Shown here piece by piece: positions 1 through 8,201 of a stretch of 64,000 bases of DNA. Within the stretch, counting starts at the first letter, position 1. The number at the start of each line of letters is the position of its first letter. The position numbers were made by a program, and so were the translations under genes. A model generated the notes under the pieces. The model was not told the origin of the DNA, did not search any database, and saw nothing but the letters and a program-made list of their open reading frames with translations. This DNA is from an uncultured Cohaesibacter sp. (GTDB lineage: Bacteria > Pseudomonadota > Alphaproteobacteria > Rhizobiales > Cohaesibacteraceae): assembly GCF_963676275.1 (NCBI RefSeq), contig NZ_OY781091.1:3512775-3576774 (forward strand), written 5' to 3'.

Positions 1-752
1 CCGGCCCCTACCATCGCGCCGCAAAGCACAAGCAATTCACCGGTACCGGGCACATAATGGATCTGGAGATAGTCGGCAAAGATCTCGTTACCGGAAAGAT
101 AGGCGATCACCCCGAAAGTGGCGCTTGCAATCATCACCGGCACAATCGCCAGCCCGTCCAGCCCATCGGTCAGGTTGACCGCGTTGCCAGCCCCGACGAT
201 GACGAACAAACCGAATGGGACAAAGAACCAGCCCAGATCAAGCAGGATATCCTTGAAGAAGGGAAAAGTAACCGAAGTCGAGAAGGCATCTTCACCCAGA
301 TAGGCAACCGCGAGACAGGCAATCCCGGCAATGGTCGCCTCGATGGCAAGACGCATGCGACCGGAAAAGCCCTTGTGGGAAGAGCGGGAAACTTTCAGAT
401 AATCATCATAGAAACCGATCAGCGCAAAGCCGATCGTGACAAACAGCACGATCCAGACATAGGGATTGGCCCAATTGGCCCACAGCAGCGTTGCCATGAT
501 CATGCCGGTCAGGATCATGAGCCCGCCCATGGTTGGCGTTCCCTTCTTGGTCAGAAGGTGGCTCTGCGGTCCATATTCCCGAATCGGCTGCCCCTTTCCC
601 TGCCTGACACGCAGGGCACGAATGATCGCCGGACCGAACATGAACACAAAGAGCAGCGCAGTGATAATGGCCCCGGCCGTTCGAAACGTGAGATAGCGGA
701 ACACGTTGAATCCGGAAATCTGATCAGATATTTCTACAAGATACATCAGCAT
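1..752 (-). CDS. mraY: Phospho-MurNAc-pentapeptide transferase (partial, N-terminal ~250 residues)
   Basis: MraY is the inner-membrane enzyme that moves phospho-MurNAc-pentapeptide onto undecaprenyl phosphate to form lipid I. The minus-strand frame from an ATG at 752 gives a polytopic membrane protein starting [12 protein letters not shown]. Two family signatures are visible: FYDDYLK (around residue 115) and the metal-site motif NLTDGLDG (around residue 190). The frame is still open at base 1, so roughly the last 110 residues lie outside the window. A second ATG at 746 is possible, but 752 fits the usual alphaproteobacterial N-terminus. It follows murF by 49 bp and is the last visible gene of the dcw operon. 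Confidence 0.95.
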   Translation of the reverse strand, partial: MLMYLVEISDQISGFNVFRYLTFRTAGAIITALLFVFMFGPAIIRALRVRQGKGQPIREYGPQSHLLTKKGTPTMGGLMILTGMIMATLLWANWANPYVWIVLFVTIGFALIGFYDDYLKVSRSSHKGFSGRMRLAIEATIAGIACLAVAYLGEDAFSTSVTFPFFKDILLDLGWFFVPFGLFVIVGAGNAVNLTDGLDGLAIVPVMIASATFGVIAYLSGNEIFADYLQIHYVPGTGELLVLCGAMVGA

Positions 753-801
753 CTTAGTTACAGGCCTTTCACATACACCACCGGTTCAAGCTTCCGGTTT
801 A

Positions 802-2202
802 TTATTTGAATTCTTCCAGCAAGGCCGCCACAATCGGAGCCATTCTGGAGCCAAGGGACCCCTTGATCATGACCGCGTCCCCAGCCTTGATATCGGCCAG
901 AACGGGCCCAATCAGGTCCGTCGACGCTTTAGCATAGGCACCACGTCGAGTGATAGGTACTTTTTCCCAAAGACGGGCCATCTCCGGCCCACACAGAAAT
1001 ACACGGTCAACATCGGCCGCCAGCAGAGGATCAATCAAGCCTTCATGCATGGCGGCGCTGTCGTCACCGAGCTCCAGCATATCTCCTAATACGGCAATCT
1101 TGCGACCGGACATCTGTACCAGTCCCAAGGTCGCCAAAGCAGCGGCTACGGACGACGGATTGGCATTGTAGCTTTCATCGATCAGCAGGCTGCGTCCATC
1201 ATGCACAACAAGCGTGTGGGGTTGGCCGCGCCCCTTGCTCGCCCCATGGGACGCGAGCGCGCGGCAGGCAGCCTCGACATTACCATTCACAAGCGCAACA
1301 GCGCCCAGAACCGACAGCGCATTCATGGCCAGATGCTCACCGGGGGCGCCCAGATGACAATGCACAGGCTCACCAAACAGCGAAACGGAGAGATCGGAAC
1401 CATCGGCCTGCAAATCCAGCGAGGAAAGCTTTATATCCGCCCCTTCAGACCGCCCGAAGCGATGACATTGCCCGATACCAAGCGCTTTTGCCCTTGTTTC
1501 AAGAAAGGAGGCAAAGGGAATATCTCCGTTGACGAGCGCAGCGCCACCCGGAACAACGCCTTCGAAAATCTCGGCCTTTGCCGCAGCGATTTCGTCGATG
1601 CTGGAGAAATTGCCGATATGGGCAGCCACGATGGTGGTAATCATTGCCAGATGCGGCTGGACCATGGCGATCAGATGACGGATCTCACCGGGATGGTTCA
1701 TGCCCACTTCGAAAATGCCGAATTCGGTATCCTCCGGCATGCGTGCCAAAGTGAGGGGTACCCCCCAGTGATTATTGAAGGACGAGACCGCAGCATGAAC
1801 CTTGCCACTGGGTTCCAGAGCCGCCCGCAGCGCATCCTTGGTGCTGGTCTTGCCGACGCTGCCGGTGATCGCAATCACCCTGCCCTTGACCCGCGCCCGC
1901 GCCGCCCGGCCCACACGCTCCAGCGCCCTGAGCACATCATCGACAAACAGAACCCGTTCTGAAAGATCGGAGAAAGCGGCCCTTTGGGCCTCTTCCAGAA
2001 TGACGACAGCGGCCCCGGCATCAAGTGCCGCCCGGGCAAAAGAATGCCCGTCAAACCGCTCGCCCCTGATAGCAAAAAAGGCATCTCCTGCCTTGACCGT
2101 GCGGCTATCAATGGAAATCCCGTTCACATCGCCGATCACGCCGGGCTGGAGGATCGGCGCGGCTGCAACAGCAAATGCCTCAGATGTCCAAAGAGCGCTC
2201 AA
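802..2202 (-). CDS. murF: UDP-N-acetylmuramoyl-tripeptide--D-alanyl-D-alanine ligase
   Basis: MurF is the cytoplasmic Mur ligase that adds D-Ala-D-Ala to UDP-MurNAc-tripeptide. The 466-residue protein has the usual three-domain length. The N-terminal UMP-binding part carries ISIDSR near residue 30, the central ATPase has the P-loop GSVGKTS at 114-120, and the C-terminal part has YNANPSS and AVLGDMLELG, typical of MurF. The ATG overlaps the murE stop by 4 bp (ATGA), indicating translational coupling. No unusual residue was seen. Confidence 0.97.
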   Translation of the reverse strand: MSALWTSEAFAVAAAPILQPGVIGDVNGISIDSRTVKAGDAFFAIRGERFDGHSFARAALDAGAAVVILEEAQRAAFSDLSERVLFVDDVLRALERVGRAARARVKGRVIAITGSVGKTSTKDALRAALEPSGKVHAAVSSFNNHWGVPLTLARMPEDTEFGIFEVGMNHPGEIRHLIAMVQPHLAMITTIVAAHIGNFSSIDEIAAAKAEIFEGVVPGGAALVNGDIPFASFLETRAKALGIGQCHRFGRSEGADIKLSSLDLQADGSDLSVSLFGEPVHCHLGAPGEHLAMNALSVLGAVALVNGNVEAACRALASHGASKGRGQPHTLVVHDGRSLLIDESYNANPSSVAAALATLGLVQMSGRKIAVLGDMLELGDDSAAMHEGLIDPLLAADVDRVFLCGPEMARLWEKVPITRRGAYAKASTDLIGPVLADIKAGDAVMIKGSLGSRMAPIVAALLEEFK

Positions 2203-3695
2203 ATCATCTCTCCCTTGCCGCTTTCGGCCAGGGCCTTGGCAACCGCTTCATGATCCGAGAATGGATGAACCTCGCCGGCAATGATCTGACCCCGCTCATG
2301 GCCCTTGCCCGCCACCAGCAGAATGTCGCCCGGCTTCATCATGTCGACGCCATAGTTGATCGCGTCCTGTCGACCGCCAACCTCAACGCCATTGCGGACC
2401 GGTTCCATCACCGCAGCGCGAATGAGCGCCGGATCTTCCGAGCGGGGATTGTCGTCGGTGACAATGGAATAATCGGCAAAGTCATTGGCAACCTGCCCCA
2501 TCATGGGCCGTTTGCCCGTATCGCGATCGCCCCCCGCGCCGAAGACGACGATCAGACGCCCCTTGACGAACGGCCGCAAGGCCTTGAGCGCCACTTCCAG
2601 AGAATCCGGAGTGTGGGAATAATCGATATAAATTGCGGAATCCGCCCCGGCATGTCCCACCAGTTCCATGCGACCGCAAGCGCCCTTCAACCGAGGAATG
2701 GCGTCAAGAACCACAGAAGCCTCAATGCCGCTGGCATAGGCCATCAGCCCCGCCACAAGCACATTGGAAACCTGAAATTCACCCACCAGAGGCACCTTGC
2801 AAAGCACCTCCCCCCAGAGACCGGAGAGGGAAACCTGCTGATGCAAACCATCGATGACAATGGACTGAATGACGAGATCCGCGCTCTTGTCATGCCCGAC
2901 CGTCAGGCAGGTCAGCCCGCGCTTTTTTGCCACGTCCAGAAAATAGGGGCCATTCTCATCATCAAGATTGATGACAGCGGTGCCACCCTCGCGAACCAGA
3001 CGGCTGAAAATCTGGCTCTTGGCGGCACGATAATTTTCGAAAGTGCGATGATAATCCAGATGGTCGCGGGTCAGATTGGTAAAGGCCCCGACATCCACCG
3101 GCAGGCAATCAAGCCGCTTCTGATCCAGCCCGTGGCTTGACGCTTCCAGCGCCAGATGGGTCACGCCTTCTTCCGCCAGCGCGCTGACACTTTGCATCAG
3201 CCCAACCGGGTCAGGCGTTGTCAGCCCACCATAGGAACTGCCCGATGGCCCCTCGATACCGATGGTTCCGATATTGGCCGCGCATTTGCCACCAGCAGCC
3301 CAGATCTGCCGTAGGAAGGACGCAATCGAAGTCTTGCCATTGGTGCCGGTAACGGCGGCAACCTTTTCCAGCGAGACGTCATAGAAGGCTCCGGCCAGAT
3401 TGGCCAGCGCCAGATGCGGATCCTCGAGGCGAAAAATCGGCTTTCCGCTCGGGTCAAAATCGTGAGGCAGCTTGGAATGATCGGAAATGATCGCCAGAAT
3501 GGCTCCTTGCGCAAGCGCCTTGGGCACATATTGCGCGCCATCGACCTTGGACCCCGGAACTCCGACGAAGATAAATCCCTTTTGAACGAGACGGCTATCG
3601 GCAGTAATCCCGGCAACCTGCTTCTCGCCCAAATTCATATAAAGAAAATCAGCAATGGGCTCATCAATTCCACCCAGCAATTCCAGCACATTCAT
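2199..3695 (-). CDS. murE: UDP-MurNAc-L-Ala-D-Glu:meso-diaminopimelate ligase
   Basis: MurE adds the third stem-peptide residue to UDP-MurNAc-dipeptide. The P-loop TGTNGKTS lies at 116-123. The DNPR motif at 415-418, used by Gram-negative enzymes to recognise meso-diaminopimelate, is present, so mDAP peptidoglycan is predicted. The start was set at ATG 3695 rather than the longer frame from 3725, because GGAG sits 9 nt upstream of it and the protein then begins MNVLELL, giving 498 residues. It lies 44 bp after ftsI and overlaps murF. Confidence 0.97.
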   Translation of the reverse strand: MNVLELLGGIDEPIADFLYMNLGEKQVAGITADSRLVQKGFIFVGVPGSKVDGAQYVPKALAQGAILAIISDHSKLPHDFDPSGKPIFRLEDPHLALANLAGAFYDVSLEKVAAVTGTNGKTSIASFLRQIWAAGGKCAANIGTIGIEGPSGSSYGGLTTPDPVGLMQSVSALAEEGVTHLALEASSHGLDQKRLDCLPVDVGAFTNLTRDHLDYHRTFENYRAAKSQIFSRLVREGGTAVINLDDENGPYFLDVAKKRGLTCLTVGHDKSADLVIQSIVIDGLHQQVSLSGLWGEVLCKVPLVGEFQVSNVLVAGLMAYASGIEASVVLDAIPRLKGACGRMELVGHAGADSAIYIDYSHTPDSLEVALKALRPFVKGRLIVVFGAGGDRDTGKRPMMGQVANDFADYSIVTDDNPRSEDPALIRAAVMEPVRNGVEVGGRQDAINYGVDMMKPGDILLVAGKGHERGQIIAGEVHPFSDHEAVAKALAESGKGEMI

Positions 3696-3739
3696 CCAAC
3701 AGCACTCCGGCACGATTCTGGCCAACCTTTCCCCAAGGT

Positions 3740-5473
3740 TTAGAAGGATGCCTCGACTGTTGGAACACCCTTTTGGCCAAATCGTGGTTTAACCCCCAAT
3801 ATTGAACCAACTCTGCGGATAACTGCCCCCGCAGTCGGTGCTGCATTCACACCAGCTGTTGCATAGCCATAGGTTTCCTTGAGGCCCTTGGGCTCATCAA
3901 GCATAACCAGAACAATATAGCGAGGATTGTCAATGGGAAATGCCGCAAGAAATGAGTTGCGAAGCTTGTGACTGTCATATTTTCCGTCAACCACCTTCTC
4001 CGCCGTGCCCGTCTTGCCACCAACCAGGAAACCGTCCACACGGCTGCGCTTGCCCGAGCCTTCAACGGCATTGAGCCGCATTAGATAGCGCACTTCGGCG
4101 CTGGTCTCTTTGCTGACAATGCGATCATTGTGATCGATCTTGGCCCTGTCCTCGTCACTCATCTTGAGGAAAGTCGGCTTGACATAATATCCGCCATTGA
4201 CCAGAGAGGCCGCAGAAGCAGCAAACTGCAAAGGCGTTACCTGCAAGCCATGACCAAAGCTGATTGTCATGGTGGACAGATCGGACCAACGTTTGTCGGA
4301 TGGATAAACGGGCGCTGCCGTCTCGGGCAGTTCGGTTCTGACCCGCTCGAGCAAATGCGCCTTTTTAAGGAAGGCCTTGTGATTTTCCTTACTAATCTTC
4401 AGGGCCATTTTGGCCGAGCCGATGTTGGATGAGTAAACGAAGATTTCCGGCACGGACAAGATACGCTTCTTGCCATGGAAATCACTGATCGTCATGCCGC
4501 GCACACGGATTGGCTGGCGAGCATCGAAATTGTCATTCAGATGCACAGCACCGGAATCGAGCGCCATGGCCATGGTAACCGTCTTGAAAACGGACCCCAT
4601 TTCATAGACACCGGCTGCCATGCGGTTCAGGCGATCGGGTTCATTCACATTGACTGGATTGTTGGGATCGAAGTCCGGCAGGGAAACCATCCCCAGCACT
4701 TCACCATCCTTGACATCAAACACGATACCCGCCGCAGCAATCGCCTTGAACTTGGTCATGCTTTTGAAGAGTTCATCGCGCAAGGCATGCTGCACCCGCA
4801 GATCGATGGAAAGCTGAACCGGATCCGGCTCCAGCGGATGCCCCGTCAGGCCTCCGTCCGCCTTGGCAAGCCCTGCCTCATCGATATATTTTTCCATACC
4901 GGCGATGCCGACATTATCGACATTGACGATACCCAAAATATGAGACGCGGTCGGACCGGCGGGATAGAAACGCTTGTTTTCTGTCTTGTAGCCAAGACCG
5001 GGGATACCTTTTTCGTGAATTGCCTGCTGCTGCTTGGGTGTCACTTCCCGCTTGATCCAGGTAAAGCCCAGCTTCCGGTTCGACAGGCGGCGGCGAAGCG
5101 ATGCACTGTCCAGATCAGGAAAGACACCGGTGATCGCATCCAGAGCTTCCTCGACATCGATGATGCGATTTGGCTCGGCATAGATCGAAGCGGTTTTGAT
5201 ATCGGTTGCCAGAATTTCACCGTTACGATCGACCAGATCCGGCCGCGCCGTGACAATAGAGCCCTGAAGTGAGCCCTTTTCCGCCAGCGCCGGACTATCG
5301 AAGCCAAGCATGATCAGGCGACCGAACATCAGCACGAAACAAAGACTGAAAGCGGCCATAGCCAGCAGAATGCGTCCGCGCGTGGCGCGTGAGCGAACCT
5401 TGTTCGCCCCTTCAAAGTCGAACTGGTGATCAATCGAGCTGGCTATGCCAAATTCATTGGAAACATCTACCAT
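3740..5473 (-). CDS. ftsI: Division-specific penicillin-binding protein 3 (peptidoglycan D,D-transpeptidase)
   Basis: FtsI is the class B PBP that crosslinks septal peptidoglycan in the divisome. There is one transmembrane helix at about residues 34-55, then a PBP dimerisation domain, then a transpeptidase domain with all three active-site motifs: SVFK (294-297), SSN (348-350) and KTG (487-489). The frame opens at GTG 5479, but ATG 5473 is preferred because an AGGGGG run sits just upstream of it; this gives 577 residues. It follows ftsL by 9 bp. The N-terminal tail before the helix is about 34 residues, acidic near its start and then basic. Confidence 0.96.
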   Translation of the reverse strand: MVDVSNEFGIASSIDHQFDFEGANKVRSRATRGRILLAMAAFSLCFVLMFGRLIMLGFDSPALAEKGSLQGSIVTARPDLVDRNGEILATDIKTASIYAEPNRIIDVEEALDAITGVFPDLDSASLRRRLSNRKLGFTWIKREVTPKQQQAIHEKGIPGLGYKTENKRFYPAGPTASHILGIVNVDNVGIAGMEKYIDEAGLAKADGGLTGHPLEPDPVQLSIDLRVQHALRDELFKSMTKFKAIAAAGIVFDVKDGEVLGMVSLPDFDPNNPVNVNEPDRLNRMAAGVYEMGSVFKTVTMAMALDSGAVHLNDNFDARQPIRVRGMTISDFHGKKRILSVPEIFVYSSNIGSAKMALKISKENHKAFLKKAHLLERVRTELPETAAPVYPSDKRWSDLSTMTISFGHGLQVTPLQFAASAASLVNGGYYVKPTFLKMSDEDRAKIDHNDRIVSKETSAEVRYLMRLNAVEGSGKRSRVDGFLVGGKTGTAEKVVDGKYDSHKLRNSFLAAFPIDNPRYIVLVMLDEPKGLKETYGYATAGVNAAPTAGAVIRRVGSILGVKPRFGQKGVPTVEASF

Positions 5474-5482
5474 GACCACCCC

Positions 5483-5854
5483 CTATCGTGTCTTCGCCGC
5501 AGCGGGATGCGCATGTTCCAGAAGACCTTCCAGATCATTCACAACGGCTCCGGGCAAAGTGTCATCGGCAGAACGATCCGGCACATCGTCCAACTCGCCA
5601 ATCTGATAGGGCTCGATCACCTTGAGGCCAAGCTGATCGGAAAATTCGTCAGCAAGTCTCTGCACGCGCTGCGGCCGATTGAGATAGCTCCACTCCGCCT
5701 TGAGCAACAACAAGGCATCCTTTTCATCTTCAATCTTCTGCTGCAGATTGGCGATTTTCCCCCCTTCTTCTTTGGCCTCATGTTTGACCTGAAAGAGCCA
5801 GAAGGCCCCCATCAGAACAAAGAAGAAGAGAAGAAAATTAATGAGTCTGCTCAT
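5483..5854 (-). CDS. ftsL: Cell division protein FtsL
   Basis: This is a 123-residue bitopic membrane protein: a very short cytoplasmic end, one hydrophobic helix at about 4-22 (INFLLFFFVLMGAFWLF), then a charged segment at about 30-60 with coiled-coil character, followed by RPQRVQRLAD. That architecture and the position between rsmH and ftsI identify FtsL, which with FtsB and FtsQ activates FtsWI. Sequence conservation in this family is low, so the call rests mainly on topology and synteny. The ATG overlaps the rsmH stop by 4 bp. Confidence 0.88.
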   Translation of the reverse strand: MSRLINFLLFFFVLMGAFWLFQVKHEAKEEGGKIANLQQKIEDEKDALLLLKAEWSYLNRPQRVQRLADEFSDQLGLKVIEPYQIGELDDVPDRSADDTLPGAVVNDLEGLLEHAHPAAAKTR

Positions 5855-6885
5855 GAAAGGCCTCCAGAGCGGCTCTCCGCCAACATTCGGGGCAATCCAA
5901 GCCCGCGCGCATCCAATTCGTGAGGAGCAGCCGCCGTTCGCACACCAGCCCGCATCTTGGCCGAACGTGCGCGTGGATTTTGCTCCAATTCTTCTTCATC
6001 CGGCCCAACGCTCCCCTTGACGAGCATCGTAAAGCTGGGTTCGGCCAGATCCTGCTCCGGCATGTGACGTGACCCGCCGGAATGGGTCTTGGAGCGCTCT
6101 TGAAAGAAGCGCTTCACAATTCTGTCTTCAAGGGAATGAAAGGTGACAACGACCAGCTTGCCGCCCGGCTTCAGGCTCTTTTCGGCAGCAACCAGACCAT
6201 CCACCAGTTCGTCCAGCTCACCATTGACGAAAATTCTCAAGGCCTGAAAAACACGGGTCGCCGGATGAATTTTCTGCTGCGGCTTGCGACCAACCACCCG
6301 TTCAATGACATTGGCCAGATCAAGCGTGCGGGAGAATGGCACAGACCCGCGCCGCGCCACAATCGAACCGGCAATCCGGCGCGCCTGCTTCTCTTCACCA
6401 AGCTCGCGGAATATCTGCACCAGCTCGGCTTCGGAATAGCTGTTGACCACATCTGCTGCCGTAGGTCCGCTCTGGGACATACGCATATCCAGCGGTCCGT
6501 CATTCATGAAGGAAAAGCCACGCTCAGCCTCATCGAGCTGCATCGATGACACACCGATATCAAGCACGATCGCATCGAGCGGCGCATGACCGGCATCTGC
6601 CGCAATATCAGACAATTCGCCAAAGCAGCCAGCGACGAATTCCAGCCTGTCGCCATAATGCCCCTGCAACACAGCCGCACGCCCAGCCGCCTCGGGATCC
6701 CGATCCACACCGAGGATATTGGCCCCGCGCTTGAGAATCGCCTCGGAATAGCCACCAAAACCGAAAGTGCCATCAAGGATCCATTGCCCAGCCTGCGGCT
6801 CAAGCGCATCAATCACGGGCCTGAGCAACACAGGCACATGGCGAGCCGTCGCTGTCTCCATTTCCAGAGGCATGGAAGAGATCAT
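5851..6885 (-). CDS. rsmH: 16S rRNA (cytosine-1402-N4)-methyltransferase
   Basis: RsmH (MraW) uses S-adenosylmethionine to methylate C1402 of 16S rRNA. The 344-residue protein has RHVPVLL near the N-terminus, the SAM site FGFGGYSEAIL, the segment DIGVSSMQLDEAERGFSF and the C-terminal VTFHSLEDRIVK block, all typical of the family. ATG 6885 overlaps the mraZ stop, so coupled translation is likely; internal ATGs a few codons on cannot be ruled out. It is the second gene of the division cluster. Confidence 0.97.
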   Translation of the reverse strand: MISSMPLEMETATARHVPVLLRPVIDALEPQAGQWILDGTFGFGGYSEAILKRGANILGVDRDPEAAGRAAVLQGHYGDRLEFVAGCFGELSDIAADAGHAPLDAIVLDIGVSSMQLDEAERGFSFMNDGPLDMRMSQSGPTAADVVNSYSEAELVQIFRELGEEKQARRIAGSIVARRGSVPFSRTLDLANVIERVVGRKPQQKIHPATRVFQALRIFVNGELDELVDGLVAAEKSLKPGGKLVVVTFHSLEDRIVKRFFQERSKTHSGGSRHMPEQDLAEPSFTMLVKGSVGPDEEELEQNPRARSAKMRAGVRTAAAPHELDARGLGLPRMLAESRSGGLS

Positions 6886-7367
6886 CGCACATTCCCTTCC
6901 CCGGCCTGACGCAACGCCTGACGACGCGCACTGAGAGACTTGCGAAGCGCAAGCGCTTCCTTGGCCGCTTCCGCTTTGAAAATCTCGTATTTTTCAGGCT
7001 GCCAGATTTGAAACTTATAGCCATGGCCAACGAAGACCACAGAGTCCGTGATACCGGTATGCGCCTTGATTTTTTCGCTCAATACCACGCGACCATCCTT
7101 GTCGATCTTCAGGTTCTCACTCTCGCCAAGGAGAGCCGTTGCCAGGATTTCCCGCTCCTCGGTAAATACCTCGAAGGGTTCCAGATATTCATCAATTGCC
7201 TTGCGCAAGCCCTGCCCGCCAGCATCGACGGCGGCGCGATCCATGGATGGACTGCAAAAGAGGCTTTCATGACCTTCGCGCGCAAGAATCAGCCGATAGG
7301 GCGCCGGGATAGACACCCGCCCCTTGGAATCCAGCCGATTTAGATAATTGGACACAAAATCGTCCAT
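6882..7367 (-). CDS. mraZ: Transcriptional regulator MraZ
   Basis: MraZ is an AbrB/SpoVT-fold DNA-binding protein that assembles into rings and controls its own dcw promoter. The 161-residue protein begins MDDFVSNYLNRLDSKGRVSIP, and a second half-domain (DKDGRVVLSEKI, then VFVGHGYKFQIW) completes the double fold. The open frame starts with GTG at 7373, but ATG 7367 has GAAGG 8 nt upstream and matches family N-termini. It is the first gene of the operon. The promoter upstream carries repeated TGGG/TGGA elements that are probably its operator. Confidence 0.96.
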   Translation of the reverse strand: MDDFVSNYLNRLDSKGRVSIPAPYRLILAREGHESLFCSPSMDRAAVDAGGQGLRKAIDEYLEPFEVFTEEREILATALLGESENLKIDKDGRVVLSEKIKAHTGITDSVVFVGHGYKFQIWQPEKYEIFKAEAAKEALALRKSLSARRQALRQAGEGNVR

Positions 7368-7482
7368 ACGCACTGCCTTCAGAAAGCCTACACCGCCGCT
7401 TGCCTGCTCGCTGACACAGTCGCTGAACTGATTTTGGATTGATTAGGTCATTTCTAACGACATGGTCTGCGCTTCACCTTTA

Positions 7483-7526
7483 TGGGATACCATGGGATAT
7501 TATGGGCGTCAATGGATTCTCATGGA
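7483..7526 (-). promoter_or_regulatory. mra promoter with five decamer-spaced MraZ-box-like repeats
   Basis: On the plus strand TGGG starts at 7483, 7493 and 7503, and TGGA at 7513 and 7523: five repeats at exactly 10 bp. MraZ operators in other bacteria are TGGGN repeats with the same spacing. Here they face opposite to mraZ. A sigma70-like promoter reading towards mraZ is embedded in them: TTGACG (7512-7507), a 17-bp spacer, and TATCCC (7489-7484). Two GANTC sites (7515-7519 and 7525-7529), the target of the CcrM methylase, also fall inside. Autorepression by MraZ is inferred. Confidence 0.7.
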
Positions 7527-7561
7527 ATCCACGATTACCCCTTAAGAGGGATATTCTAATA

Positions 7562-7577
7562 TTGTTAACGTTAACAA
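7562..7577. promoter_or_regulatory. 16-bp perfect palindrome upstream of the mra promoter
   Basis: TTGTTAACGTTAACAA is a perfect inverted repeat about 50 bp upstream of the inferred mraZ -35 element. Its half-sites contain TTAA, as CtrA sites do, but the spacing does not match the canonical TTAA-N7-TTAA. It may bind an unidentified dimeric regulator of the division cluster. The rest of 7368-7774 contains no convincing gene. Confidence 0.45.
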
Positions 7578-7774
7578 AGGGTTGAGGAAAAGCAGAAAGC
7601 TGAAGGCCACAAAAATTAGGTCGGGATAAGTATACTGTATAAAATGACAAGTAGTATTGATGCGTAGATTGCAAAAAGAACGCGAAAAACAGCATTCCTC
7701 GGCTAAACGCAGGCAGAGAACCAATATTTCGTTAGAAACGAACTTTTTCGAAGAATTTCTGTAGAAAATCGGGG

Positions 7775-8170
7775 AATGAATACCAGTCGGTCTGTAAGCC
7801 GGGTTTTGTACGGCAAGAGCGAACTCTTGCGCGGCAACCATTCATCTGGGGCATCCATTGCTGAATGCCTCTAGCAACCCACCCGAATGACTGGCCTGAA
7901 AGCCGGCTGGGCCAAGGCCCGCATCATTCCTATTCGGTTTTGCTCCCGGTGGGGTTTACCCTGCCACCTTCATTACTGAAGGCGCGGTGAGCTCTTGCCT
8001 CACCCTTTCACCCTTACCTGACCGGAGTCAGGCGGTTTGCTTTCTGTGGCACTTTCCCTGGAGTCGCCTCCGCCGGGCGTTACCCGGCACCGTGCTTTCA
8101 TGGAGCCCGGACTTTCCTCACCGGATTGCTTTCGCGCGACCGGTGCGGCTGCCCGACCGACTGGTCCGAT
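7775..8170 (-). ncRNA. rnpB: RNase P RNA (bacterial type A)
   Basis: This is the catalytic RNA of RNase P, which cuts the 5' leader from pre-tRNAs. Read on the minus strand, it begins GACCAGTCGGTCGGGCAGCCGC and soon contains the universal GAGGAAAGTCCGGGCTCC. It contains the GGTAAACCCCACC segment and ends with ACAAAACCCGGCTTACAGACCGACTGGT. The two ends pair (GACCAGTCGGTC with GACCGACTGGT) as helix P1. The length of about 395 nt is normal for alphaproteobacteria. Ends are approximate to about 8 nt. Short plus-strand frames here are spurious. Confidence 0.97.
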
Positions 8171-8172
8171 GG

Positions 8173-8201
8173 GAACTAAGCCCTTATTGACTGAAGGTCA
8201 A
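8173..8201 (-). promoter_or_regulatory. Candidate rnpB promoter overlapping the MocR stop codon
   Basis: Reading towards rnpB, TTGACC (8201-8196) is followed by a 17-bp spacer and TAGTTC (8178-8173), about 7 nt before the predicted 5' end of the RNA. The TGA in TTGACC is also the stop codon of the upstream regulator gene. The -10 element is weak, so the call is moderate. Confidence 0.5.

Noticed and set aside
57-809. 250-residue plus-strand frame
   Set aside because: It is antisense to mraY along its length; the minus frame has MraY motifs and this one has none.
1201-1962. 253-residue plus-strand frame
   Set aside because: Antisense to murF; His- and Arg-rich shadow of a GC-rich gene.
4475-5272. 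265-residue plus-strand frame
   Set aside because: Antisense to ftsI, with no motif or ribosome-binding site.
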